Below are positions 1-6,267 of a stretch of DNA of 8,345 bases, in pieces. The DNA lies in assembly GCA_025937615.1 (NCBI GenBank), contig JAICRA010000048.1:1-8345 (forward strand), in the 5' to 3' direction. The notes beneath the pieces were generated by a model, which was given only the letters and a program-made list of their open reading frames with translations, was not told the DNA's origin and did not search any database. Made by a program: the position numbers and the translations under genes. Source of the DNA: Thermomicrobiales bacterium (lineage in GTDB: Bacteria > Chloroflexota > Chloroflexia > Thermomicrobiales > UBA6265). Numbering within the stretch: the stretch's first letter is position 1; every line of letters begins with the position of its first letter.

Positions 1-1223
1 CGGTCAACGTCGTCTCGCGCTTCGTCTCCGACCCGGAGCAGATGGAGACGCCCGATCCAGAGACCATCGTCTTCAATCTCGGCGTGCCGCAGCCACTCTT
101 CCTGAGCGCCATGGCCGCGACCTATGGGACACAGGTCATCAACGCCAAGGTCGTCATGGAGCATGAAGAGGAGGGCGACTTCGGTAACGCCTGGCTGCAG
201 CTCAACGCCGAGGGCACCGGCACTGGCGGCTGGAAGCTTGTCTCGTTCGAGCCGGGACAAGAGGTCATCCTGGAGCGCAACCCCGACTACTGGCGCGGCT
301 GGGAAGGGAACCACTTCGAGCGGATCATCATCCGCGTCGTCGAAGAGGGCGCGACGATGCGGCAGCTGGTCGAAGCCGGCGACGTCGACATCATGGACCG
401 CTACAGCACCGACTACGAATGGATCGATGAGCTCCAGCAGAATCCGGCGCTCAACGTCAATCTCGGTGATAGCACCGAAATCTCCTTCATTATCATGACT
501 GTGGGTGGACCGCTGGCATCGCCCGAGGCGCGGCAGGCGATGTGCTACGCCTATCCGTATCAGGAATACATCGACGGTGTCCTGCTGGGGTACGCCCGCC
601 GGGCGAACAGCCCCGTCGCGCCCGAGGTGCTCGGCTACCCGGAGGACGCGTTTTTCTTCGAGACGGATCTCGCGAAGGCGAAAGAGCTGCTCACGGCGGC
701 GGGAGTGCCCGAGGGAACCGAGCTGATCGCGGCGACGACAACCAACAGCGATCAGAGATATTTGGAACTGTTCCAGGCCAATCTGGCCGAGATCGGGATC
801 ACGCTGACCATCGAGGAGATGGACCAGGCGACGTACATCGGGCTCATCTACGGTGACGCTCCTGTCGAGGAGCGGCCAAGCTTCATGGGCCAGAGCTGGT
901 GGCCTGACTACAACGACGCCTGGAACGGGGTCTACCCGCTGGTGTCGTGCGATTCCTGGGGCTCGAAGGGATCGAACAGCGGGTTCTACTGCAATGAAGA
1001 GGTCCAGGCGTTGCTGGATGAAGCCCAGGACGCCTCGACGCTCGAGTCTTACCAGGAGATCCTCGGCAAGATGCTGACCATCATCTCCAGGGACGACCCG
1101 CCTGCCATCTATTACGCTCAGCCGAAGTGGCCGACGGTCTTGCAGGCGAACATCGAGGGTTTCTTCTTCAACCCCATCAACATTGGCACCTACGACTTCT
1201 GGAAGCTCTCCCGCAAGGCGTAA
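1..1223 (+). CDS. ABC transporter substrate-binding protein, family 5 (peptide type), 5'-truncated
   Basis: This is the C-terminal part of an extracytoplasmic solute-binding protein that would deliver oligopeptides or a similar ligand to an ABC importer. The reading frame (codons from base 3) is open from the left edge, so the ATG at 42 is internal and the true start with its signal peptide lies outside the window. About 406 residues are visible, against roughly 550-600 for the family. Seen features typical of SBP_bac_5 proteins are 'GTGGWKLVSFEPGQEVILERNPDYW', here split as GTGGWKLVSF followed by an NPDYW segment, then the 'PEARQAMCYAYPYQEYIDGVLLGYA' region (changed residues in transit through the second lobe), a DLAKAKELLTAAG helix, and a late QSWWPDYNDAW segment. 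The stop is followed after 26 bases by a hairpin terminator. The specific ligand cannot be told from sequence; permease genes are not in view. Confidence 0.9.
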   Translation, partial: VNVVSRFVSDPEQMETPDPETIVFNLGVPQPLFLSAMAATYGTQVINAKVVMEHEEEGDFGNAWLQLNAEGTGTGGWKLVSFEPGQEVILERNPDYWRGWEGNHFERIIIRVVEEGATMRQLVEAGDVDIMDRYSTDYEWIDELQQNPALNVNLGDSTEISFIIMTVGGPLASPEARQAMCYAYPYQEYIDGVLLGYARRANSPVAPEVLGYPEDAFFFETDLAKAKELLTAAGVPEGTELIAATTTNSDQRYLELFQANLAEIGITLTIEEMDQATYIGLIYGDAPVEERPSFMGQSWWPDYNDAWNGVYPLVSCDSWGSKGSNSGFYCNEEVQALLDEAQDASTLESYQEILGKMLTIISRDDPPAIYYAQPKWPTVLQANIEGFFFNPINIGTYDFWKLSRKA

Positions 1224-1249
1224 CGGCGAGGTTTTCGAGCAAGCGCGAC

Positions 1250-1276
1250 GCGGCCGGTCCAAATTGGACCGGCCGC
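1250..1276. terminator. Hairpin between convergent genes, probable terminator
   Basis: The arms gcggccggtcc (1250-1260) and ggaccggccgc (1266-1276) are perfectly complementary over 11 bp around the loop aaatt. The hairpin lies 26 bases after the stop of the solute-binding protein gene and abuts the stop codon of the convergent regulator gene (1278). It is therefore placed to end transcripts from both sides. The plus-strand side is followed only by a weak T-rich stretch (tctactgtttgt), and the minus-strand side has no U-tract, so classic intrinsic termination is likely but not certain. Confidence 0.7.
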
Positions 1277-1277
1277 T

Positions 1278-1952
1278 CTACTGTTTGTCACTATCGATCC
1301 AGCTCGCCCTTAATGCTGTGGGCGCCGGCACGGCGAAGCAACATCGCGGCTGGTCGCCGCGCTCACAGCACTCGGCGACGGGAACGCCGATCAGGTCACT
1401 GAGCAGCGTCTCGGCCAGGAGGCAGACCTCCGGGTGGCCGGGAAGCGCCGCCGCGAGGGGACAACTGGCGCCACGGATGACTAATCCGTCCTCCCACTCA
1501 TCCGCCTCCGCGAGACCTCCGAGGTCGGCTAATACCGCAAGCGCCTGATCCACCCGGTCCCGCAGCTCTCCGACCGGCGCCGCCTGCGCGGCCGCCACGC
1601 GATGGCCGACGTCTCGCAATGCGTCATCAACCGCGGATGGTGGAAGTCGCTCCGCGAGAACATCGAGGAGCAGTCGCAACAGCGTTCCGTATGCCTTGGG
1701 AAAGAGCCGTTCCGCCGCGGGAGTCAGTCCATAGGCGTACGCCGGTTTGCTCGTTCCCCGCCGCAGCCCCGTCTGGCGCACGAGCCCATCCCGTTCCAGG
1801 GTGGCGAGGTGCGCCCGCACCGCGTTGTCGGTCAACCCTAACGCCTGCGCCAACTCTTCGACGGTCCGCTCGCCGTGGCGCAGCAACGTGGCCACCTGCC
1901 CACGCGTGCTCGCGAAAAACCGTTCGTCCCGCCCGCCTGCTGCCGCTGTCAT
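1278..1952 (-). CDS. SufR-like helix-turn-helix transcriptional regulator with C-terminal cysteine cluster
   Basis: The product is a predicted DNA-binding regulator of 224 residues. Residues about 12-60 form an ArsR/DeoR-like winged helix (TVEELAQALGLTDNAVRAHL). The C-terminal half has the motif CPLAAALPGHPEVC and ends with two CC pairs, giving Cys164, Cys177, Cys195, Cys196, Cys204 and Cys205. The spacing C-X12-C followed 28 residues later by another Cys (164, 177, 205) matches, from memory, the [4Fe-4S] ligands of SufR-family repressors. An Fe-S cluster sensing iron, oxygen or NO is therefore inferred. I chose the ATG at 1952 because GGAGG sits 5 bases upstream; an ATG at 1964 and a GTG at 1988 are in-frame alternatives. 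It is divergent from the AIF-like oxidoreductase gene and probably controls it and itself through the inverted repeat between them. No suf genes are nearby, so calling it SufR itself would be too strong. Confidence 0.85.
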   Translation of the reverse strand: MTAAAGGRDERFFASTRGQVATLLRHGERTVEELAQALGLTDNAVRAHLATLERDGLVRQTGLRRGTSKPAYAYGLTPAAERLFPKAYGTLLRLLLDVLAERLPPSAVDDALRDVGHRVAAAQAAPVGELRDRVDQALAVLADLGGLAEADEWEDGLVIRGASCPLAAALPGHPEVCLLAETLLSDLIGVPVAECCERGDQPRCCFAVPAPTALRASWIDSDKQ

Positions 1953-1997
1953 GCCTGCCTCCATCTCCGCACCACCGTACCGCTCCACACACTCTCT

Positions 1998-2024
1998 GTC
2001 AAGATTGTCAAATTATATCTTGAC
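1998..2024. promoter_or_regulatory. Inverted repeat, candidate operator of the divergent regulator
   Basis: The perfect 8-bp arms gtcaagat (1998-2005) and atcttgac (2017-2024) are separated by 11 bases, the most AT-rich stretch of the neighbourhood. A third tgtcaaa copy lies inside at 2007-2013. The repeat covers the TATAAT hexamer read toward the regulator and most of the TTGACT hexamer read toward the oxidoreductase, as expected for an operator that blocks both promoters. Binding by the SufR-like protein is inferred from position only. Confidence 0.55.
2012..2017 (-). promoter_or_regulatory. Candidate -10 element for the SufR-like regulator
   Basis: Read on the minus strand, bases 2017-2012 spell a perfect TATAAT. 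They lie about 60 bases upstream of the chosen ATG at 1952. No convincing -35 is seen at 16-18 bases spacing (TCAGAC is the nearest), so an activator or a weak -35 would be needed. The hexamer sits inside the inverted repeat, which fits negative autoregulation. Confidence 0.4.
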
Positions 2025-2048
2025 TTTCTCGTCGGTCTGATCTACGCT
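2020..2048 (+). promoter_or_regulatory. Candidate sigma70-type promoter for the oxidoreductase-folE-globin operon
   Basis: The sequence TTGACT (2020-2025) and TACGCT (2043-2048) are separated by 17 bases. The -35 is 5/6 and the -10 is 3/6 to the usual consensus. Transcription would begin near 2055 and give a leader of about 185 nt before the ATG at 2241. The -35 overlaps the right arm of the inverted repeat, so repression by a protein bound there would be direct. Confidence 0.45.
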
Positions 2049-2054
2049 GCAAAG

Positions 2055-2240
2055 AACACAACGGTCCGTGACGGTCTGCCTCCGTCGCGGAGCCCGACCA
2101 ACCGGCTCAGGTGCCGGCGATCGAAGCGCGTTCGCTTGGAGGACGAACGGATGCCAGACGACCTGATCAGGCTGAGAACACTACCGCTCACCTGGGGTGA
2201 TGGACGGTGCGTCTCCCGGAAGCAACGGAGGAGAGCAGCA
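2055..2240 (+). promoter_or_regulatory. Structured 5' leader of the oxidoreductase gene
   Basis: This gene-free stretch of 186 bases has a series of hairpins. The first is 2067-2089 (8 bp with one G-U, loop tctgcct). The second is 2102-2117 (ccggc/gccgg). The third is 2124-2137 (aagcg-cgtt-cgctt), directly before GGAGGA at 2138-2143. The fourth is the palindrome cctgatcagg (2162-2171). An ATG at 2151, seven bases after that GGAGGA, is in frame with the oxidoreductase and would add 30 residues. Its codons have clearly lower GC at third positions (about 62%), so it may be a leader peptide start, an alternative start or nothing. I do not recognise a named riboswitch. Confidence 0.4.
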
Positions 2241-3446
2241 ATGGTTCACGACAGGTATTCCTATCTCATCATCGGCGGCGGTATGGCGGCTGATGCCGCC
2301 GCCAGCGGAATCCGGGAGGTCGATCCGGACGGGACGATCGGGTTGATCAGCTCCGAACCAGACCCGCCCTACAAGCGCCCACCCCTCTCCAAGATGCTCT
2401 GGCAAGGTAAACCGCTGGACAGCGTCTGGCTCGGCACGGACCAGCTCGGCGTTGACCTCCATCTCGGTCGCACCGCTCGCCTGCTCGATCTCCAGCACAA
2501 GTGCGTCGTCGACGACCGGGGCACCGTGTACGGCTTCGACAAACTGCTGCTCGCCACCGGCGGGACGCCGCGTCGCCTTCCCATCGGCGGCTACTGGATC
2601 AACTACTACCGCACGCTCAAGGACTACCAGCGTCTGCGTCAGGAAGCAGCGCGCGGGCAGCGCTTCGCGGTGATCGGTGGCGGATTCATCGGCTCGGAGA
2701 TCGCGGCAGCCCTGGCCATGAACGGGAAAGAGGTCGTGATGATTTTCCCCGAGGCCGGCATCGGCAGCCGCCTCTTTCCAACTGATCTAACTCGATTTCT
2801 CAACGACTACTACCGGGAGCACGGAGTGGAGGTGCTTGCCCGTTCGACAGTCACCGACGTCGTCATGCGCGGGACCAGGTTCGCTGTCAAGACACAGGAC
2901 AACGCGGCCGCGACCATGCGCGAAATCGAGGTCGACGGGATCGTGGCCGGGATCGGCGCGCAGCCCAATGTCGATCTGGCCCTCGCAGCTGGTCTGGCTG
3001 TCGACAACGGGATCGTGGTCGATCCGTTTCTACGCACCAGCCACCCCGACGTTTATGCGGCGGGAGACGTTGCGGCCTACTGGCAGTCAGCGCTGGGTCA
3101 ACGCCGTCGCGTCGAGCATGAGGACAACGCCACGACGATGGGTCACCTCGCGGGACGAGCGATGGCCGGTGAACCAGCGCCCTATGAGCACCTCCCGTTC
3201 TTCTACTCCGACATGTTTGATCTGGGCTATGAGGCGGTCGGGGATATCGATTCCCGATGCGAGGTGGTGGCCGACTGGGAGGAACCGTATCGCGCGGGTG
3301 TCTTGACGTACCGCGGCGAAGGTCGGGTGCGAGGAGTGCTCCTCTGGAACGTCTGGGATCAGCTCGATGCGGCCCGTGCTCTGATCGCCGATCCCGACTC
3401 GATCGACTCCAGGCAGATGACCGCGGAGATCGTTGGCGTGCGGTGA
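2241..3446 (+). CDS. AIF-like FAD/NAD(P)H-dependent oxidoreductase
   Basis: The product is a 401-residue flavoprotein of the pyridine nucleotide-disulfide/ferredoxin reductase fold, which would pass electrons from NAD(P)H through FAD to an unknown acceptor in the cytoplasm. The FAD-binding segment is YLIIGGGMAADAA (residues 8-20), followed by PPYKRPPLSK (42-51), LLLATGGTPRRLP (102-114), an NAD-binding GGGFIGSEIA (146-155), and the second FAD motif VYAAGDVAAY (271-280). The segments FPEAG (169-173), RRRVEHEDNA (288-297) and FFYSDMFDLGYEAVGDIDS (320-338) are strongly reminiscent of apoptosis-inducing factor (AIFM1) rather than of classic ferredoxin reductases. No redox CxxC pair is present. The start at 2241 has GGAGGAG 7 bases upstream and fits the family N-terminus; 2151 is an in-frame alternative. 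It is the first gene of the operon and is divergent from the SufR-like regulator. Its partner could be the globin or a pterin, but this is only inferred. Confidence 0.9.
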   Translation: MVHDRYSYLIIGGGMAADAAASGIREVDPDGTIGLISSEPDPPYKRPPLSKMLWQGKPLDSVWLGTDQLGVDLHLGRTARLLDLQHKCVVDDRGTVYGFDKLLLATGGTPRRLPIGGYWINYYRTLKDYQRLRQEAARGQRFAVIGGGFIGSEIAAALAMNGKEVVMIFPEAGIGSRLFPTDLTRFLNDYYREHGVEVLARSTVTDVVMRGTRFAVKTQDNAAATMREIEVDGIVAGIGAQPNVDLALAAGLAVDNGIVVDPFLRTSHPDVYAAGDVAAYWQSALGQRRRVEHEDNATTMGHLAGRAMAGEPAPYEHLPFFYSDMFDLGYEAVGDIDSRCEVVADWEEPYRAGVLTYRGEGRVRGVLLWNVWDQLDAARALIADPDSIDSRQMTAEIVGVR

Positions 3447-3515
3447 GCGATCACCGCCTGAGCCGCAGCCGTTCACGTGTGCAACGACGTGCAACACCGA
3501 GAGGAGGATTGGTCC

Positions 3516-4187
3516 GTGTCGATCGTGGAATTGACGAATGGACTCGAGAAAACAGTGGAAGAAGTTGATTCCGTCGCGGTTATGGGTCTCCGCCGCCGTG
3601 ACATTTCAGTTGAGCAGCTGCGCCGGTTCGAGCAGTACGCGGCGGAGATGTTCAGCGCGTTTGGCATGGAGCTCGACTCGTCGGCCACCGTGGACACCCC
3701 GCGCCGCTTCGTGCGGGCGCTGCTCGATGCGACGGCTGGTTACGAGGGTGACCCCAAGCTCCTGACCGTGTTCGAGACCGAGTGCCGCGGTGGCCCGGAC
3801 TGTCGCCTCAGCCAGGTGATCGAAGGGCCGATTCAGTTCTACGCGCTATGCGAGCACCATGCGCTCCCGTTCTACGGGCATGCCTATGTCGGCTACATCG
3901 CTCATGAGCACATCATCGGCATCTCCAAGTTGACGCGGTTAGTCCGTCTGTTCGCTCGGCGCTTCACCGTGCAGGAGCGGGTTGGCCAGCAGATCGCCGA
4001 TGCCCTCGACGAGATGCTGGCTCCCCACGGCGTGGCGGTCTACCTGGAGGCTCACCACCTCTGCACCCAGATGCGAGGCGTGCAGGAGGTCTCGCCACTG
4101 ACCCGGACCACCTTCTGGCGTGGCGCGTATGAAAACAATCCTGCCCTCCGCTCAGAGTTCTTCGTCGCCTGCGGGCTGCAGCGATGA
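3516..4187 (+). CDS. folE: GTP cyclohydrolase I
   Basis: The enzyme converts GTP to 7,8-dihydroneopterin triphosphate and formate, the entry to folate, tetrahydropterin or deazapurine synthesis. The 223-residue product shows DTPRRF (60-65), the zinc/catalytic site LCEHHALPFYG (111-121), HIIGISKLTRLVRLFARRFTVQER (a segment over 132-155) and HHLCTQMRG (180-188). The zinc ligands Cys112, His115 and Cys183 and the catalytic His114 are all kept. The start is a GTG with AGGAGG 8 bases upstream; a GTG at 3477 in the same frame lacks such a site. It differs from common FolE proteins in an inserted segment with two cysteines (Cys90, Cys96) before the active site, and in TTFWRG in place of the usual TSxxRG. 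The stop codon overlaps the start of the reductase gene, so the two are probably translationally coupled and act on one pathway. Confidence 0.93.
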   Translation: MSIVELTNGLEKTVEEVDSVAVMGLRRRDISVEQLRRFEQYAAEMFSAFGMELDSSATVDTPRRFVRALLDATAGYEGDPKLLTVFETECRGGPDCRLSQVIEGPIQFYALCEHHALPFYGHAYVGYIAHEHIIGISKLTRLVRLFARRFTVQERVGQQIADALDEMLAPHGVAVYLEAHHLCTQMRGVQEVSPLTRTTFWRGAYENNPALRSEFFVACGLQR

Positions 4188-5032
4188 GCGGCCTCGCGCC
4201 AATGCAGGATCTCTTCGACGCGGCCACCGGGGAGGAACTGCCGCTGCCCGACACGATAGCGAATCTCTACGGCCGGCTGCGGATGCCGCGGCACGCCGCC
4301 CGGCCGCATGTCATTGGCAACTTCGTGGCCTCGTTGGACGGAGTCGTTTCGCTCGGTATCCCCGGCAAAGCGGGTGGCGGCGAGATCAGTGGCTTCAACC
4401 CTCATGACCGGATGGTGATGGGTCTGCTGCGCGCCGCCGCCGACGCGGTCATCATCGGCGCGGGCACGTTGCGCGCGTCGTCCGCGGACCACGTCTGGAC
4501 CGCCGATTACATCTACCCGCAACTCGCCGATGCCTATCAGGAGCTGCGCAAGGCGCTGGGCAAGCCGGAGCCGCCATTGAACGTCGTCGTTACCGGTGGC
4601 GGCGACATCGATCCCGAGCGGCGCCTCTTTCGCGCGGGCGCCGTGCCGTCGCTGATCCTGACGACCACCGCCGGCGCCGAGCGCCTACGAGATCATGACC
4701 TGCCCCCCTCGGCTCGGGTCGAGGCTGTCGCCAAGGACGCACCGCTTTCCGCCCAAGCAGTGCTGGACTCGGTTGCCCGTGCCCGGAAAAGCGATCTGGT
4801 GCTGCTCGAGGCCGGTCCGCATCTGATGAGCGACTTCGTCGCCGAGCAGTTACTCGACGAACTGTTTCTGACGCTGGCGCCCCAGGTGGCAGGCCGGGAC
4901 GGCGCGATCGAGCGACCCGGACTCGTCAACGGGAAAGTGTTCGCCCCCGACCACTCCGTCTGGGGAACGCTCGCCGGCCTCAAGCGGGGCGGCGACCACC
5001 TCTTCTTGCGCTATGCGTTTGCCAGGCCGTGA
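4184..5032 (+). CDS. RibD C-terminal / dihydrofolate reductase-like reductase
   Basis: The product is a 282-residue NAD(P)H-dependent reductase of the RibD_C (DHFR-fold) superfamily. Seen motifs are NFVASLDGVVSL (46-57), the NADPH-fold stretch with DRMVMGLLRAAADAVIIGAG (75-94) then TLR, NVVVTGGG (133-140), and LLEAGPHLMSDFVAEQLLDE (207-226) with TLAPQVAG after it. There is no zinc deaminase domain, so it is not a complete RibD. The ATG overlaps the folE stop as ATGA and has only a weak ribosome site, which points to coupling. Family members reduce riboflavin intermediates, dihydropterins or dihydromethanopterin. Beside folE, reduction of a dihydropterin or dihydrofolate is the most natural guess, but the substrate cannot be read from the sequence. 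The first 40 residues lie outside the recognised domain. Confidence 0.85.
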   Translation: MSGLAPMQDLFDAATGEELPLPDTIANLYGRLRMPRHAARPHVIGNFVASLDGVVSLGIPGKAGGGEISGFNPHDRMVMGLLRAAADAVIIGAGTLRASSADHVWTADYIYPQLADAYQELRKALGKPEPPLNVVVTGGGDIDPERRLFRAGAVPSLILTTTAGAERLRDHDLPPSARVEAVAKDAPLSAQAVLDSVARARKSDLVLLEAGPHLMSDFVAEQLLDELFLTLAPQVAGRDGAIERPGLVNGKVFAPDHSVWGTLAGLKRGGDHLFLRYAFARP

Positions 5033-5065
5033 TCGATATCGGCGCAGAGCCGGGGGGAGGTTGCG

Positions 5066-5395
5066 GTGTCCACGGCAGTGATTCGCGTTGGTGAGCTGGA
5101 GATCGACATCCTCCACCGCCGGGTGCGGGTCGATCGTCATGACCTGCACCTGACACCACTGGAACTGAGCCTGCTCTACCTACTGGCCACCAACGCCGGA
5201 CGGGTCCTGACGCGCGACGAGATCCTGGACGATCTCTGGGGGGGCGATTACGCGGCCGAGAGCAACGTGGTCGACCGCCAGATTCGCACGTTGCGGGCGA
5301 AGCTGCGGGACGATTGGCGCCACCCCAGGTACATCGCCACGGTCCCCGGAAAGGGCTATCGATTTGTGCTCGCCTCCGACCAGGCGACTGCATGA
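5066..5395 (+). CDS. Stand-alone OmpR/PhoB-type winged-helix DNA-binding protein
   Basis: The product is a 109-residue protein made almost wholly of a Trans_reg_C effector domain. The strand-rich N-terminus (1-28) is followed by LTPLELSLLYLLATNAGRVLTR (29-50, in two helices), LLD/DLWGGD (54-61), the recognition-helix region SNVVDRQIRTLRAKL (66-80) and the C-terminal hairpin IATVPGKGYRF (90-100). The domain is complete, but no phosphoacceptor receiver or membrane segment is attached, so activity is not set by the usual two-component phosphorylation. The GTG start has a long purine site (GGGGGGAGG) 5 bases upstream. It lies 33 bases after the RibD_C-like gene and 133 before the globin gene. A perfect inverted repeat overlaps its stop codon and may be its own target. 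Regulation of the globin or of the operon is inferred. Confidence 0.88.
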   Translation: MSTAVIRVGELEIDILHRRVRVDRHDLHLTPLELSLLYLLATNAGRVLTRDEILDDLWGGDYAAESNVVDRQIRTLRAKLRDDWRHPRYIATVPGKGYRFVLASDQATA

Positions 5396-5408
5396 CGAAA
5401 TCGTCATG
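5391..5408. promoter_or_regulatory. Perfect inverted repeat CATGACGA-AA-TCGTCATG
   Basis: The 8-bp arms (5391-5398 and 5401-5408) flank two bases. The repeat contains the winged-helix gene's TGA stop and begins the 133-base gap before the globin gene. It could be a binding site controlling the globin, or a small stem in the transcript. The right half (tcgtcatgac) recurs at 5134-5143 inside the winged-helix gene, which may be chance. Confidence 0.45.
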
Positions 5409-5528
5409 ACACGTCGCGGTCTCGTCGATACGCTCTGGATGAATGGCGAGTTGGGGCCGCAGTCTGCCCAGTCCGCTTCTCGACAGCGCCGGATTGGAAC
5501 CAGCTCGACAGTGAATCAGGAGGGCGAC

Positions 5529-6086
5529 ATGACCAACGAAAGCGCCGAGCACCTCACGCAAACTTCTGGCACGTCCGCGGAACCTGGCGTCACCCGGCGG
5601 GTCGCGCTGGCGGGCGCCGCCGGGCTAGTTGGCACCGGCATCGTCGGCGTCGCTGGCGCCCGCGCCCAGACGGACGACGCCACGGCTACGGCCGGGGAGC
5701 CGAGCCTCTACGACCGGCTGGGAGGTATCTTCGCCATCTCCGCGGTTGTCGACCGGTTCAGCGACGAAATCATCACGAACCCGAAGCTCAACGTCAACCC
5801 GGCATTGAAGGCGTGGAACGAAACAGAGGCAGCGACCCGATTGCCGGGTCTCAAATTCATGCGGACCCTCTGGATCGCGTCCCTGGCCGGGGGGCCCTTC
5901 GAATACACAGGGTTGCCGCTGGAGGAAGCCCACCAGGACTTTCATCTCACCGCCGACGAATTTTCGGAGGTCGGCGCGGAGATCGTGCGGGCCCTCGACG
6001 CCTTCCAGGTGCCCGAACGCGAAAAGCAAGAACTTGTAGACGCCTATATGCAGTCCATGCCCGAGGTCGTATCGTCTTCCGAGTAA
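5529..6086 (+). CDS. Tat-exported group 1 truncated haemoglobin
   Basis: The product is a 185-residue predicted extracytoplasmic haem protein. Residues 1-46 form a likely Tat signal: VTRRVALAGA with the twin arginine at 23-24, a hydrophobic Ala/Gly stretch, and an ARA-Q cleavage site near 46. Residues 59-182 are a truncated globin: SLYDRLGGIFAISAVVDRF, then LPGLKF, SLAGGPFEYTG and EEAHQDFHL with the proximal haem-ligand His135. Aligned by eye to mycobacterial trHbN, the distal B10 Tyr is Ser78 and the CD1 Phe is apparently missing. It therefore belongs to the subfamily with 'NPAL...GLKF' and may not be an efficient NO dioxygenase. The ATG has AGGAGGG 4 bases upstream. Reading frame continues upstream to 5364, but without globin features. 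The gene ends the operon, followed by a strong hairpin. Confidence 0.88.
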   Translation: MTNESAEHLTQTSGTSAEPGVTRRVALAGAAGLVGTGIVGVAGARAQTDDATATAGEPSLYDRLGGIFAISAVVDRFSDEIITNPKLNVNPALKAWNETEAATRLPGLKFMRTLWIASLAGGPFEYTGLPLEEAHQDFHLTADEFSEVGAEIVRALDAFQVPEREKQELVDAYMQSMPEVVSSSE

Positions 6087-6194
6087 GACGCCTCGAGCGT
6101 AGTGCCGAGCCCGCAGTAGTGGGCCGTCGTCAGAACCGATGCCCTCGATCAGGCATGCGGCTCTTGGCTGATGCGCCCATCTCTCGTGCCCTAT

Positions 6195-6225
6195 CGGCGG
6201 CTGACACCTGACGCGTCAGCCGCCG
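6195..6225. terminator. Strong hairpin after the globin gene, probable terminator
   Basis: The arms cggcggctgac (6195-6205) and gtcagccgccg (6215-6225) pair perfectly over 11 bp around a 9-base loop, about 109 bases after the globin stop. No poly-T tract follows on the plus strand (ctcagttgcaccc), so it may terminate weakly or with Rho, or act as a transcript stabiliser. Confidence 0.55.
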
Positions 6226-6267
6226 CTCAGTTGCACCCCCTTGGTCTCGCCACCACCCTGGCCACAA

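Noticed and set aside
2153..2168. Cobalamin-riboswitch B12-box likeness (gccagacgacctg)
   Set aside because: Only the box core resembles it; the upstream conserved elements of a roughly 200-nt aptamer are absent.
2151..2240. TPP riboswitch (gctgaga, then acctg...ggtgcgt...ggaagca resembling the THI box)
   Set aside because: The CTGAGA box and some spacing fit, but the P4/P5 conserved bases (the GATAATGCCAGCG core and AGGG) are missing and the P2 pairing is poor. An Rfam search would decide.
1875..2240. Longer N-terminus of the oxidoreductase from 1875
   Set aside because: It would run through the promoter, operator and leader, and the family starts near 2241.
5364..5528. Upstream extension of the globin frame
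   Set aside because: It overlaps the winged-helix gene, lacks a ribosome site as good as the one at 5518, and would put residues before the Tat signal.
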